64,000 bases of DNA from Capniomyces stellatus (taxonomy: Eukaryota > Kickxellomycota > Harpellomycetes > Harpellales > Legeriomycetaceae): positions 243,071 through 307,070 of the forward strand of contig LUVW01000034.1 in NCBI GenBank assembly GCA_001661515.1. The letters run 5' to 3'. This document shows positions 1-10,686 of the stretch, in pieces. Below the pieces are notes generated by a model that did no database searches, was not told where the DNA came from, and saw nothing but the letters and a program-made list of their open reading frames with translations. The position numbers were made by a program, and so were the translations under genes. Within the stretch, counting starts at the first letter, position 1. Every line of letters begins with the position of its first letter.

Positions 1-1325
1 ATCAGTGTGTTGGTAAAGTAAACGATAACAATAATAGATGCTTTAGCCCGATAAAATAGGTAATAAAACTAATAGAGAAATGAGATCGTTTTGTTTTTTT
101 TGGGTCTTTTTTTCATTTTTAATTTTTTCTGCTAGTTCAACTACAATGCACCATTGGTTTGAGCGGCTTCTTGCTCTTGTTTTTTTTGTATCTTGCAAAG
201 GATGAAGCAAAAAAAAAGTAAAAATAAAAACAAAAATAAAGATGAAAGTTTAATGGATAACTAGCGGGAAAATATAAATGCCTAATGTAAATAGAGTAGG
301 CAAAATTTAAAGTTTATCTAAAATATTTCATGTGAAATAAGGATTACTAAAAAAAAGAAAAAAAAGGTGTTTGAATAGAATAGAAAGCAATAATAGATAT
401 GGTTTTCTATTAATACGACTTGTATTACTTAAAAGACATATGCTATATTTATTTAACCACCGAGTTGACCATCCTTTGCTTTTCACTCTTTCTTTAAAAA
501 ACTAGTTTTATTATTATTTTTTTCAGTATTAATTTTTAAGAACAAAAAAAAAAAATATAATGTAGACCAACTTGCCTGTATAACCTTGAACTTCCATATG
601 GATAAAAAAAAATTATAAACAACAAGAAATATAAAGCAACAAAGCAAAAAACAAGATATAATTAGTAAAGTAAACAAAGTACATAAAGGTGAAATATAAA
701 GAATAACAGGATACCATAACTTACTTGCAACAATATACACACACAAACTAAACATCCAAATATATTTGCAAGCCTTTCTTGTATGTCCTGTCTAAATAAA
801 AGCAACAATTAGTATTATTAAGAACCCCTGGCTAGCTACAGTTGAACTCGCCAAGAACAAAACACAACAAAGAAACTAAGAGAAACTAAAAGAGTGAAAT
901 TAAGAGACTAAGAGAACGTGAGAACGTAAAAAGTTAAGAAAGTAAGAGAACGTGAAACTAAGAAAGTAAGAACGTATAAAAGTAAGAAAAGCAAAGAGGA
1001 AAAGTGATATTGTGAATTTACTTTGACTCGCTTGACAACGGAAAAGAGGAAACATAGGTAACTTTTAAGATATATGCGTTTTCCTGGATATGTTTGGCGG
1101 GATATAACGGCTGATAGATACTTGAAAAGTGTTTTGATATATACTATACTGTGATATAAAAGTAGAAGGGTGATAAACGGGATAGAATAATAGGGATCTG
1201 TTTACGCGAATAAAATCGGGAAAAAAATAACGCATATAAAGTGTGAGAATTGATAGCACACAAATTAAAAGAGAGAAAAGAATAAAGAAAGAAAGAAAGA
1301 AAAAAGAGAGGCTTTTTTAGTGGAA
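1..1325. other. AT-rich spacer upstream of seipin
   Basis: No supportable gene. The stretch is A/T-rich with many homopolymers. From about 880 to 1010 there are degenerate purine-rich repeats on + built from words such as AAGTAAGA and GAGAACGTGA, directly upstream of the seipin gene, which may be 5' untranslated or promoter sequence. A strong minus-strand donor (GTAAGT at 724-719) preceded by a possible 67-nt exon (791-725) is treated as a weak finding, not a gene. Confidence 0.6.
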
Positions 1326-4300
1326 ATGGAGGCAAAAGGATCGCTTCGAAGGGATATGTGGGGGGTGGCGCTGCGGTCGCTATTTATGATAAGCATATTT
1401 TTGATATGTGTGGTGTCGTCTTTTGTGATATACAGTTTATTTTATTATGTATACATGCCGGCAGTGGAGATAAAACGGCCAGTGTATTTCCAGTACAACC
1501 AGCCAAACGGGATAAGAACGTATGTGAACTTGACGGAGCCGGGAAAATCGAGCATATTGTCAAAGACGGTTGGGTACGACATAGAGTTATTTTTGAAGGT
1601 GCCAACATCCGATAGGAACATGGACATTGGAAACTTTATGGTGACTGTAGCGCTGTGTGACAAAATGGACCAGCCAATATACTACTCGTCGAGGCCAGCG
1701 ATAGTAAAGTACAAGTCAAAAATGACAAAGAACATTTACAGTGTGTTTTACTCGATGTTAATGATGTTCGACTTTGTTGACGAGAGTGATGAGATTAGGG
1801 TTAGTATGTTTGAGGGGGTGAAGGAGGATCCAAACTCGAGGATTACAAATGCAATTGTGGAGATTAGCGACAAGAGAATCCAGATTTACCAGGCTGATCT
1901 GTTTGTTTATGCGGCATTTACGGGGATCAGGTACTACATGTACTACTGGAGAATACCGTCAGCAATAGTGTTTATACTGGTGTCGGTGATATCGCAGTGT
2001 ATATTTGCGACGTTTAGTTGGTCGTTGCTTGAGAGATACATCAATAAGCTTGAGGACACCAACAAGAGGATCTACTATGACAAGCTACTGGACGGCGATG
2101 GAAACCCAGTGCCTAGATTGGGACGCAGGCGGTCTTTTGCTTTAAACTCAGCAGGGTCAAGTGCAGGGGCGCTTAGTTTGAATAAGGGGCAGTATGGGTA
2201 TAGTAACGGTTACAGCTACAGCAATAATGACAGGGATGAGGATAGCGAGGTTGAGGGCGAGGGAGGCGGCAGGGTGGGGAATGTGAGTCCAAAGAACCTG
2301 AATTTGGTAGATTACTTGAAGCATAATGCAACAAGCAACCTGGACTCGTTGAATACACAGATAAGTGGGATGATAAGTGCGGGGCTAAGCAGTGCAGGGG
2401 GGAGCATAAGCGAAAAGATAATAGGGATAAACAAGAACAAAGCAGCGATGGGAGGCAGCAACAACGGGTCAAGTGTGAATCTAGAAAACGCTGATGACGG
2501 GACAGACTTGGAGTTTCGAACAGGGTCTGAGGTAGAATTTGACGAGGACTACAAGTACGAGTATGGAGACAATGAGTACAAGAACGGTGGTTTAAAGAGA
2601 AAAGGTGATAGGATGAGTGGACAAAGCAAGAGGGTTAGCAAGGAGAGCGAGTCGTTGAAGAATAAGGGTATGGGAAAGGATATGTTTAGAGACTACAACA
2701 GCGGGTATTACGAGGATATGAGTGGAGCGGTGCGGGACAAAAGCAAAACAACTGGGGCAAATGCGGCAGGGGGTAGGGACAGTGATGAGCTGGTGTTTAG
2801 TGTGGTTGAGAGTGGGGAGGGGGAAGGAGAAGGAGATAGCAAGTACAATCAGAAGACAACATTTTCAAAGTACAAGACGCCGGTTAAAAAGGCGCACTTT
2901 AACAATGTTAGTGAGAATATGGTTGGGGGATCGGGGCAAAGGGGTCAGATGTCGGCACCAAGAAATCTGCTGTTTCCAGTGATTCCAGCACCAAAACCGA
3001 CAAGCAGAAAGCAGAGATATGCTGGGACAAACCAAGAGCTGTTGATAAACACGCTACTGGCGGACGATTTGGCAACGCCATCGTCGAGTGTAAAAAAAAG
3101 AGGCGGTAATAGCAGTAGGTATGGCAGTGGGGGCGAGCTGGGAAGAGGTGGGAAAAGCAAGAGTATAAGCATGGGCGTTGACTTGGGGGCACACAGGAAC
3201 GGGGACATGAGCCAGAGCAGTGGTAATGATATGGGAAGTGGGTATGAAATGGAGATGGAGATGGAGATGGAGAACGAAAGGATGAGCAAGGTGTACAAGA
3301 GGAACAGTGTTCCGGTGTCGACAAGTTTGGGCGGGGGGTACAGTAGCTTGTTTGGATTGAAGCCGCCAAAACAGCCGCAGTTGCAGACGCAAGCAGCAAA
3401 CAATGTTAGAAGCGGGGGCGGGGGTGAGGTGCTGAAAATGCGTAATTTTGAAAGGGGGGGAATGTCGTCTAATCACAGTGTTAGCAACAGTGTCAGTAGT
3501 GGGAGTGGGTGTGAATTGGTAGATGCTGGAGGTGATAGTGATGAAAGGGGGGAGGGGTTTGGGTTTAAGCAAGATGTGAAGCGGCAGAGCGATGTGGGGA
3601 GGGGGTATCCAATGATATCAAAGTCGTTGACAGAAACGATATCAAGGTTTTACACACCAAAGGGCAAGGAGGGGGGCGGGGAAGGGGGGTTAAATGCAAG
3701 AGAAGAAGGACTAAAAGCAGAAGAGAGTAATGGAGATGCTGAGATGATGTCAGAGGCGTCAATAGGGGACAGTTTTTTTATGGTAAAGCACCAAAATAGG
3801 GGAGGGGATAATAGTAGCAATGGGGGGGAAGTGGGAGTGGTTGAAGGTGGGGAAGGAAAAAGAGGTAGCAGCAATACGGAAAAGTTCAAAGAGTTGGTGT
3901 CAAGTTTGCCAAACCTGAATGTTGGAATGGAAGGGATCAGAGTTGGGAAAATAAAGGCGGAAACCTCACCAACAAAGATGGTTAATGTGGGAGAAACAAA
4001 TAGCAAAAGAAAGGGAGATGAAGAGGATTTGGGGGATTTGGTGAGTGTGAGTGGGGAAGGGAGTGGGAGTGGGAGTGGGAGTGGGAGTGGGAGTGGGAGT
4101 GGGAGTGGGAGTGGGAGTGGGAGTGGAAATGGTGGAAATGAGGACGAGGAAGATTTAGTATTGGTTCCCGAGATCATGGCAAACTTGGAAGTGGATACTG
4201 GAAAAGAAAAAGAAAAGGAAGTAGATGAGGTAGAAGAAGTAGAAGAAGTAGAAGAGATTCAAGAGATTGAAGAGAATGGAGAGATTCAAGAGGTTGAGAG

Positions 4301-4391
4301 CAAAAGAGAAGAAAATACTAACAATAAGAGAAATGATAATGTAGTAAACAAAAAGAGCAAGGGCAAGGGTAAAAACAAGACAAAGAGATAA
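1326..4391 (+). CDS. Seipin with long low-complexity C-terminal extension
   Basis: Seipin is an ER membrane protein that forms rings at ER-lipid droplet junctions and organises droplet budding. The first 240 or so of 1021 residues match the family: a cytosolic start, a first membrane segment around residues 15-43 ([18 protein letters not shown]), a lumenal beta-sandwich region with the typical P-x-G-I-R-T-Y-V start and a [15 protein letters not shown] stretch, and a second membrane segment around 213-238 ([18 protein letters not shown]). The remaining 780 residues are hydrophilic, rich in Gly, Ser, Glu and Lys, with an ATGGAG repeat (EMEMEMEM, near 3248-3277), an AGTGGG repeat coding Ser-Gly (about 4061-4126) and an acidic Glu/Val-rich end. 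Yeast seipin is only about 285 residues. The frame is open a little further upstream to a GTG, but ATG at 1326 is the first usable start. It has no intron and converges on the next gene with 156 bp between stops. Confidence 0.85.
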   Translation: MEAKGSLRRDMWGVALRSLFMISIFLICVVSSFVIYSLFYYVYMPAVEIKRPVYFQYNQPNGIRTYVNLTEPGKSSILSKTVGYDIELFLKVPTSDRNMDIGNFMVTVALCDKMDQPIYYSSRPAIVKYKSKMTKNIYSVFYSMLMMFDFVDESDEIRVSMFEGVKEDPNSRITNAIVEISDKRIQIYQADLFVYAAFTGIRYYMYYWRIPSAIVFILVSVISQCIFATFSWSLLERYINKLEDTNKRIYYDKLLDGDGNPVPRLGRRRSFALNSAGSSAGALSLNKGQYGYSNGYSYSNNDRDEDSEVEGEGGGRVGNVSPKNLNLVDYLKHNATSNLDSLNTQISGMISAGLSSAGGSISEKIIGINKNKAAMGGSNNGSSVNLENADDGTDLEFRTGSEVEFDEDYKYEYGDNEYKNGGLKRKGDRMSGQSKRVSKESESLKNKGMGKDMFRDYNSGYYEDMSGAVRDKSKTTGANAAGGRDSDELVFSVVESGEGEGEGDSKYNQKTTFSKYKTPVKKAHFNNVSENMVGGSGQRGQMSAPRNLLFPVIPAPKPTSRKQRYAGTNQELLINTLLADDLATPSSSVKKRGGNSSRYGSGGELGRGGKSKSISMGVDLGAHRNGDMSQSSGNDMGSGYEMEMEMEMENERMSKVYKRNSVPVSTSLGGGYSSLFGLKPPKQPQLQTQAANNVRSGGGGEVLKMRNFERGGMSSNHSVSNSVSSGSGCELVDAGGDSDERGEGFGFKQDVKRQSDVGRGYPMISKSLTETISRFYTPKGKEGGGEGGLNAREEGLKAEESNGDAEMMSEASIGDSFFMVKHQNRGGDNSSNGGEVGVVEGGEGKRGSSNTEKFKELVSSLPNLNVGMEGIRVGKIKAETSPTKMVNVGETNSKRKGDEEDLGDLVSVSGEGSGSGSGSGSGSGSGSGSGSGSGNGGNEDEEDLVLVPEIMANLEVDTGKEKEKEVDEVEEVEEVEEIQEIEENGEIQEVESKREENTNNKRNDNVVNKKSKGKGKNKTKR

Positions 4392-4547
4392 TGGGGGAAA
4401 GAGATATTAAAGAGCAGCCAAATATGTATAATGATAATGTAGATTTTTAGTTTATTAAGATTGTTGGATAGTTGAATAAAGAAAAATAAATAAAGAAAAA
4501 TAAATAAAACTAGATAAAAGAGATAAGGAATAAAGAGAAAAAGAAGA

Positions 4548-7500
4548 CTAGATCCATTTTGGAATGCCATTGATAACATCTTGGGGTTTCTTTGCGACGC
4601 CGTAGAGAGCTTCACTGGTGAAAGCCCACTCTTCAAAGACGTGTTGTTTGTGGTTTCCGGTAGCAACGGGGCCACTTGGGGCTCTTCCGCTGAACCTTAG
4701 AGAGGAGTCAGAAGAGTTGTGGAACTTGGAGTTGATGAAAGTAGTTCTGAGTCTAGGTTCGATGTAGGCCCAAGCACCCATGTTGAGGGGTTCTTCTTGG
4801 GCCCAGACGATATCAGTAGAGTTTTTGTACTTGTCAAGACCATCACGGACCATGTCCCAAGGGAAAGGATGCATCTGTTCGATTCTTGAAATGGCGATGT
4901 GGCGGAGATTGTTGAGTTCTCTGGCCTGAAGAAGGGTATAGTAGACCTGGCCAGTGCAGAGAATGTGGGTGGTGATTTTGTTATCGGGCAGGATGGAGAA
5001 TGACTCGGAGGATGGGGAATCAGAGGCTGTGGCGGAGAGTGGATCAGGAATGAAGCGTTGGAAGTGAGTATCGCCGATCATTTCAGAGAGCGGGGACTTG
5101 GCGAGAGGGAAGCGAAGGAGTTTTTTGGATGTCATGACGATAAGTGGTTTTCTAAAGTCACGATGAATTTGTCTTCTAAGTACGTGGAAGAAATTGGCGG
5201 GAGTTGAAGGGTAAACAACCTGCATGTTGGCGTCCTGGTGCTGCCTGTTGAGGTGGGCAGGAGGTGGGTAGATGTAAGGGTGTTCGTCACACATCTGGAG
5301 GAAACGCTCGAGTCTAGCAGAGGAATGCTCAGAACCCTGACCGTCAAAGCCGTGGGGCAGCAGCATGGTGAGGCCAGACCTCTGGAGCCACTTTTTCTCA
5401 CCGGCAGAAATACACTGATCAATGATGGCCTGTGCGGTGTTGGCAAAATCACCAAACTGGGCTTCCCACATGACAAGAACGTTAGGGTTGGCGAGGGAGT
5501 AACCAAGTTCATAGCCAAGAGCACCGTACTCGGAGAGAGACGAGTTGCTTACAGTGAAATGACCCTGATCGGGGGCGAGGTTGAGCAGGGGTCTGTACTG
5601 ATGCCTGTCCTTGTTCTGGTCGTGAAGAACCCAATGACGCTGGGAAAAGGTTCCGCGCTCAACGTCCTGACCGCTGAGTCGGACCTGCTTGCCCTCAAGC
5701 AAGAGTGAGCCAACAGCCAAAGCCTCAGCGGTAGGCCAATCGACGGCGTTCCCAGGCTTGAGCGACTCGGCTCGCTGCTTGAGAATACGCTGCAGCTGTG
5801 GGTGCAGATTGAAATCGCTGGGAACAGAGCAGATTTTTTGGCCAACTAGGTCGAGGATTTCCGGAGTGGTTCCGGTAGGGTAAGCAGGCGTGACTTCAAC
5901 AGACAGCTCGGAAAGCGACTTGAACCCAGGCCAGATAGAAGAGACCCACTCGGCGCTTGTAGGCGTGTAGTCCTTGCTGCGGACGTAAGACTCTTCAAGC
6001 AACTCCCAGATACGGTCAGTGACGGCGTCGATTTCGGCTCTTGTGAAGCTGCCGTCTTTGATCAGACGTTCCGAGTACTGTTCAAGCGATGTCTTCTTGT
6101 TCTTGATGATCTTGTACATTGTGGGCTGTGTGAAGGATGGCTGGTCAGTTTCGTTGTGTCCGTGTCGTCTGTACCCTACCAGGTCAATAACCACGTCCTT
6201 GCTGAACGTCTGCCTCCACTCGGATGCCGTCTTGAACGCAAAGATCACTGCCTCTGGATCGTCTGCGTTGACGTGCAGGATTGGCGCGCTGATCGCCTTT
6301 GCTATGTCGCTTGGGTAGCTGGTCGACCGTGCAAACCGCGGATCTGTTGTGAACCCGATCTGGTTATTCACAATCACGTGGATTGTTCCCCCTGTCTTGT
6401 ACCCAGGCAGCTCCGAGAACCCAAGTGTCTCGTACACAATTCCCTGTGACGCAAACGCTGCGTCTCCGTGGATCAACAATGCCATGCACCGCTTACGCTC
6501 CGTGTCGTTCATGTCTGTCTGGTGCGCCCGTGTCTTTCCCAGCACTACCGGGTCTGTCGTCTCCAGATGCGATGGGTTTGCCAGCAATGACAAGTGCACC
6601 CGCTTCCCGTTCGGTGTTGGTCGGTCAAACGTCATCCCCAAATGGTACCGCGCATCTCCTGATCCTTCCACCGATGGCTCCAGTTGCCCCGAAAACTCAC
6701 AGAATATCGACTCGTTTGGTTTCCGCACCACATTGCTCAGCACGTTCAGTCGCCCTCTATGCGCCATTCCCATCACTATCGCCTCCACTCCCAAATCTAC
6801 CGATCGGTCAATCAGCTCCTTCAGCCCCGGAATCAACGACTCCATTCCCTCGAGCCCAAACCTCTTCTGGCTCGGGAACTTCTTTGCTGAAAACTTCTCA
6901 AAAAGTGTTCCCCACGCCAGCCTGTCCAGCACCCGCAATTTCCCCTCCTTGTCCAGCTTCACTTGCTCTGGCACCTCCAGCTTTCTCCTGAACCAATCAC
7001 ACTGCTCCTTATCCGCTATATGCGTGTACTCCACTCCAAGCGTCCCGCAGTATATACTCTCCAACTTCTCCCGAATCTCCTTCAACGTCAGCTCCGTCAC
7101 CCCCTCCTCAATAAAGTACGGAAGAATCCCTGGCCCCATCTTGAACTTCTTTCCCATATCCTTCTCCGTAAACCCATAGTAGTCCAGGTTCAGCTCCTTT
7201 GCCGATACACTCTTGCTATCCCCATGACTCAATCCCAACGGATCCAAATCTGCTATGTGATGTCCCCTAACCTGGTACGCCCTAACAAACAGCTGGATCT
7301 TCAAGTGATCCATCACACTCCCATACCCCTTGCTCTCCTCTCCTATTCCCAACCCCGTCCCACTCTCCTTCATCATCTCTTTAATATCCATTATTGGCGG
7401 AATAATCGCCGTTCCCGACATCAACTCCGACGGTGCCTCCGTAAACGCTACCCCCGGTCCCACCCCCGAATCTACGTTTTTGAAAAACGCCCGCCAGCTC

Positions 7501-7739
7501 GCATGCACTGACCCTGGATCCTCCAAGTACTCTCTATACATCTCCTCCACATAAGGCGACGAATTTCCCGTCAAAAACGTATCCCTTGATTCCCCCTTCT
7601 CTCCCTTCACAAACAAACTCGTCGAAAACTGCATCTTTCTAACCAAGCCCCCAACTACCTCTCGGTCTTTAACCAACCCCCTTCCCACCTTCCTCATCAT
7701 TCTGCTTGGAATCTTTCCAAATATCTGTCTTGTCGCCAT
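4548..7739 (-). CDS. KGD1: 2-oxoglutarate dehydrogenase E1, mitochondrial
   Basis: Thiamine-diphosphate enzyme that decarboxylates 2-oxoglutarate as the E1 part of the TCA-cycle 2-oxoglutarate dehydrogenase complex. The single ORF gives 1063 residues, close to the usual 1000-1020. It begins with a basic mitochondrial presequence (MATRQIFGKIPSRMMRKVGR), followed by the family's N-terminal segment (SSPYVEEMYREYLEDPGSVH), the AHRGRLNVLSNV motif, the GDAAFASQGIVYETL cofactor region, the HGFDGQGSEHSSARLERFLQ region and the C-terminal WAQEEPLNMGAW segment. Start ATG at 7739 and stop TAG at 4548-4550 are clear, and there is no intron. Base use changes strongly along the gene: the coding strand is G-rich at the 5' end and C-rich at the 3' end (see findings). 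Closely related DHTKD1-type proteins are shorter and lack this N-terminal segment. Confidence 0.97.
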   Translation of the reverse strand: MATRQIFGKIPSRMMRKVGRGLVKDREVVGGLVRKMQFSTSLFVKGEKGESRDTFLTGNSSPYVEEMYREYLEDPGSVHASWRAFFKNVDSGVGPGVAFTEAPSELMSGTAIIPPIMDIKEMMKESGTGLGIGEESKGYGSVMDHLKIQLFVRAYQVRGHHIADLDPLGLSHGDSKSVSAKELNLDYYGFTEKDMGKKFKMGPGILPYFIEEGVTELTLKEIREKLESIYCGTLGVEYTHIADKEQCDWFRRKLEVPEQVKLDKEGKLRVLDRLAWGTLFEKFSAKKFPSQKRFGLEGMESLIPGLKELIDRSVDLGVEAIVMGMAHRGRLNVLSNVVRKPNESIFCEFSGQLEPSVEGSGDARYHLGMTFDRPTPNGKRVHLSLLANPSHLETTDPVVLGKTRAHQTDMNDTERKRCMALLIHGDAAFASQGIVYETLGFSELPGYKTGGTIHVIVNNQIGFTTDPRFARSTSYPSDIAKAISAPILHVNADDPEAVIFAFKTASEWRQTFSKDVVIDLVGYRRHGHNETDQPSFTQPTMYKIIKNKKTSLEQYSERLIKDGSFTRAEIDAVTDRIWELLEESYVRSKDYTPTSAEWVSSIWPGFKSLSELSVEVTPAYPTGTTPEILDLVGQKICSVPSDFNLHPQLQRILKQRAESLKPGNAVDWPTAEALAVGSLLLEGKQVRLSGQDVERGTFSQRHWVLHDQNKDRHQYRPLLNLAPDQGHFTVSNSSLSEYGALGYELGYSLANPNVLVMWEAQFGDFANTAQAIIDQCISAGEKKWLQRSGLTMLLPHGFDGQGSEHSSARLERFLQMCDEHPYIYPPPAHLNRQHQDANMQVVYPSTPANFFHVLRRQIHRDFRKPLIVMTSKKLLRFPLAKSPLSEMIGDTHFQRFIPDPLSATASDSPSSESFSILPDNKITTHILCTGQVYYTLLQARELNNLRHIAISRIEQMHPFPWDMVRDGLDKYKNSTDIVWAQEEPLNMGAWAYIEPRLRTTFINSKFHNSSDSSLRFSGRAPSGPVATGNHKQHVFEEWAFTSEALYGVAKKPQDVINGIPKWI

Positions 7740-8570
7740 TTTTCTCTCTCTTTATCTATCTTCCTATATTTCCCTATTTCCTCTTGTTTGACCTTCCTTT
7801 TATTATTTCTACTGGTATTCTAATAACAATAAAAAAACAGAAAAAAAAACGCTCTTTGGTATTTCTCTATTCCTCTTTTTTTTTTTTCTCCCTGTAAATC
7901 TAGTTCGTCCTTCTTCTCTCCCCTTATTTACTATTCTTTGCTATTCTTTTTTTTCTTTTGTTTTACCTCCCTACTTTTTATATAAAAGAGACTATACTTT
8001 TGTTATTTTATATTTTTCCCTTAAAATAATCTCCCTTATTTATCTATATATTCTCTTTTGGCTTTATAATCTCTTTTGGCTTTATAATCCCCAAAACTAT
8101 AATTTTTGCCTATTTACTTGGAATCCCTTTAATATATAGAACTGCTCCAATACCTTCCTTCTCATTTTCTTTCTTTTTTTTTTTTTTTTCCTTTACATTT
8201 TAGGTTTCAGCATTTACATTTACTTCATTACTGTTCCTACTAAAAACGTATACATATTATTAATGTTTATTTTTTTTTAATTTTTTTTTTTTTTGATTAC
8301 TTTAACTCGATAACAACAATGACAATTCATCATCAATTTTTTTTTTTTCATTTTTTTTTTCAATATTACTTTTCTTCATTTCCCTCCAATTTAACATCCT
8401 ACCATTTGCTTTTTTTTAATTGTTGAATTTGTTTGTTTTTTTTTCTTTTTTTTTTGTTTCCAGTTTATCATACCTCAATTTACTGTGCTTCAATTTATTG
8501 TACTCTAATTCATCAAATTATTTAATCTTCCCGTTATTGAATTATAAGTAAATCTCTAGTCAAAACTTTG

Positions 8571-8601
<31 letters not shown>

Positions 8602-10686
8602 NNNNNNNNNNNNNNNNNNNNNNNNNNNNNNNNNNNNNNNNNNNNNNNNNNNNNNNNNNNNNNNNNNNNNNNNNNNNNNNNNNNNNNNNNNNNNNNNNNN
8701 NNNNNNNNNNNNNNNNNNNNNNNNNNNNNNNNNNNNNNNNNNNNNNNNNNNNNNNNNNNNNNNNNNNNNNNNNNNNNNNNNNNNNNNNNNNNNNNNNNNN
8801 NNNNNNNNNNNNNNNNNNNNNNNNNNNNNNNNNNNNNNNNNNNNNNNNNNNNNNNNNNNNNNNNNNNNNNNNNNNNNNNNNNNNNNNNNNNNNNNNNNTT
8901 CTCTCTTCTTTTTTTTTTTTTTTACCCAAGAAGCTTTATTTATTTTCCCTTCTTTTTTCCCCTCCTAACATTTCCAAATCCGCCCACTTTCTCCCCCTCC
9001 ATCCATCCAACTTGCATAAACCTGATCATACTCGTTTTTTAAAAATCTCTTGTAAACTTGATTTTCACTTTTTAACACTGACTCTATTTCTTGCCAATAT
9101 CTAAACACAACATACTACACCTTTGTATAAAAAAATTAAAAACACCCTCTAATTTGTACTATTATCTTTATAACTCTGTCATCTCGCTTCCAGCTCCCCT
9201 AACATTACATTCCTTCGTTCTGTTTAGAACTCTTATTCCTAAGCACACGTTTTGCTCCAACTCTACTCATTATTCTCTAGTAACTTTTTATTCATTTTAT
9301 CAACCAAGCTCATTGTCCTTGTTAATCTCCTTTTCTCCTTTTCTCTTACTCATTTTTGATGTTTTATTCCTTTTCTTTTGCCCTCTTTCCATCATCTCCT
9401 ATTTGATCTTTTTTTTTCCCTTCCAATCTACTTTTATTCTCTCCTGTTTCCCATTGATTAATCTCTTTCTTTTCCTTATTTACCCATTTTGATATCTTTT
9501 AAACCAAAAAAAAACCCCCCTTTTCCCAATTTTAACTCGATTACTATTTGCCATCAATACTTTCAATCTATCTGTATTCCCAATTTACATCTGTTTTGAA
9601 ACTGCTTTTAAGGTCTTTCCATTTGTCCGTTTGGTTTTTCAAACAACCTAATTTTTTACACAGTTTTTCTTTTACTCTTGCCTTTCCTAGTTTAACTCGT
9701 TTTAATTCAACTCGATTCCAACTCGTAAAAAAAACAAACCTTGCCTTTTTTTATTTTAAACCTCAATCTTATTTACCCGCTTTCCAAAAATACCCAAACT
9801 CAAAGTTACTCTAAATTTCGAAACCATTTTTTTTTTGATTGCCGATTACTAATTTATAAAAACAAAAAAAAAGACCAACCGTACTATAAATAACATCATC
9901 CTAATCCGGTGTTATTATTATATAAAAAATCATAAAGCACTATCCTTCCTCACATTGCCATTCTGGTCTGCCACAATATACAGAACAAATACAATCCATA
10001 ACACCCAAACCAAGCTTACCAAGCCTACTTGGCTCAAGTTTTGTTTTTTAAACATTGCGCTACTTTCTAACCGTTATACTATCATTTCAACCTCCGTCAC
10101 CATTCTAACTCTCTTTAAAAACTCTGGATTTCCTGAAATTTCAGCCATTCAAAGAAAACCCAATTAGGAAATTATAAAGTACATCTTCTCCTTGGGTTTC
10201 TAAAGATAAACCGCAAAGCCAATGTTTTTTTTTTTAATTCTTTAAATCAAGTCTTTCAATGGTGAAACAACTCTCTTACTTTTGTTATCTAATCACCAAC
10301 ACCCTTCCAAAACAACCTTTTTACAAGTCCAAACATCATCGTTAGTCATCTCTTATCTTACCTTGACACGTCTTACTCTAGCCTGTATTTAGCATTGTCG
10401 AGTAATATAAAAACAAGCCGTGACAATTCTAAGAAAAAGGTTGAATGCAAGTGCACTGCAACTTGGTAATGAAGGGTTGAGAAAAACACGCACGTTTTAT
10501 CTATTTATTTTATTTGTCTTTTTTTTTTTTAATCAAACCCTATATAGTAATTACACTTACACATCTATTGTAAACACACCAACTCTCAAAAGTAAATCGA
10601 AAAGAAAGAAAAAAAGAAAAAAAGAACCCTGGTGCAAAAAAAAAAAAAAAGAAAGAAAAAAAAGGTGTAAACTAAAAACAGGCGAA
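7740..10686. other. AT-rich spacer with assembly gap
   Basis: No gene can be supported. The plus strand is strongly T/C-rich with repeated T-runs; the open frames here are products of that composition (Phe/Leu/Ser-rich) and lack splice context. A 297-base N gap lies at 8602-8898 after a T-run. A TATATAAAAAG-like element on the minus strand lies near 7975-7987, about 240 bp upstream of the 2-oxoglutarate dehydrogenase start. Confidence 0.6.
8602..8898. other. Assembly gap, 297 N
   Basis: Run of N following at least 25 T (8577-8601) and followed by a C/T-rich stretch, so the break sits in a homopolymer. Confidence 0.99.

Noticed and set aside
3650..4177. Long minus-strand open frame opposite seipin (Leu/Pro-repeat protein)
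   Set aside because: Mirror of the AGTGGG and Glu/Gly-rich codons of seipin; no independent features.
5238..7511. Plus-strand open frames across the 2-oxoglutarate dehydrogenase gene
   Set aside because: Antisense shadows of a well-supported enzyme gene.
10030..10095. tRNA-like words (TAGCGCAATG on the minus strand)
   Set aside because: No acceptor or T stem can be paired, so it does not fold as a cloverleaf.
8930..10170. Series of Phe/Leu/Ser-rich plus-strand frames
   Set aside because: Produced by T/C-rich composition; no domains, no splice context, and they end at random stops.
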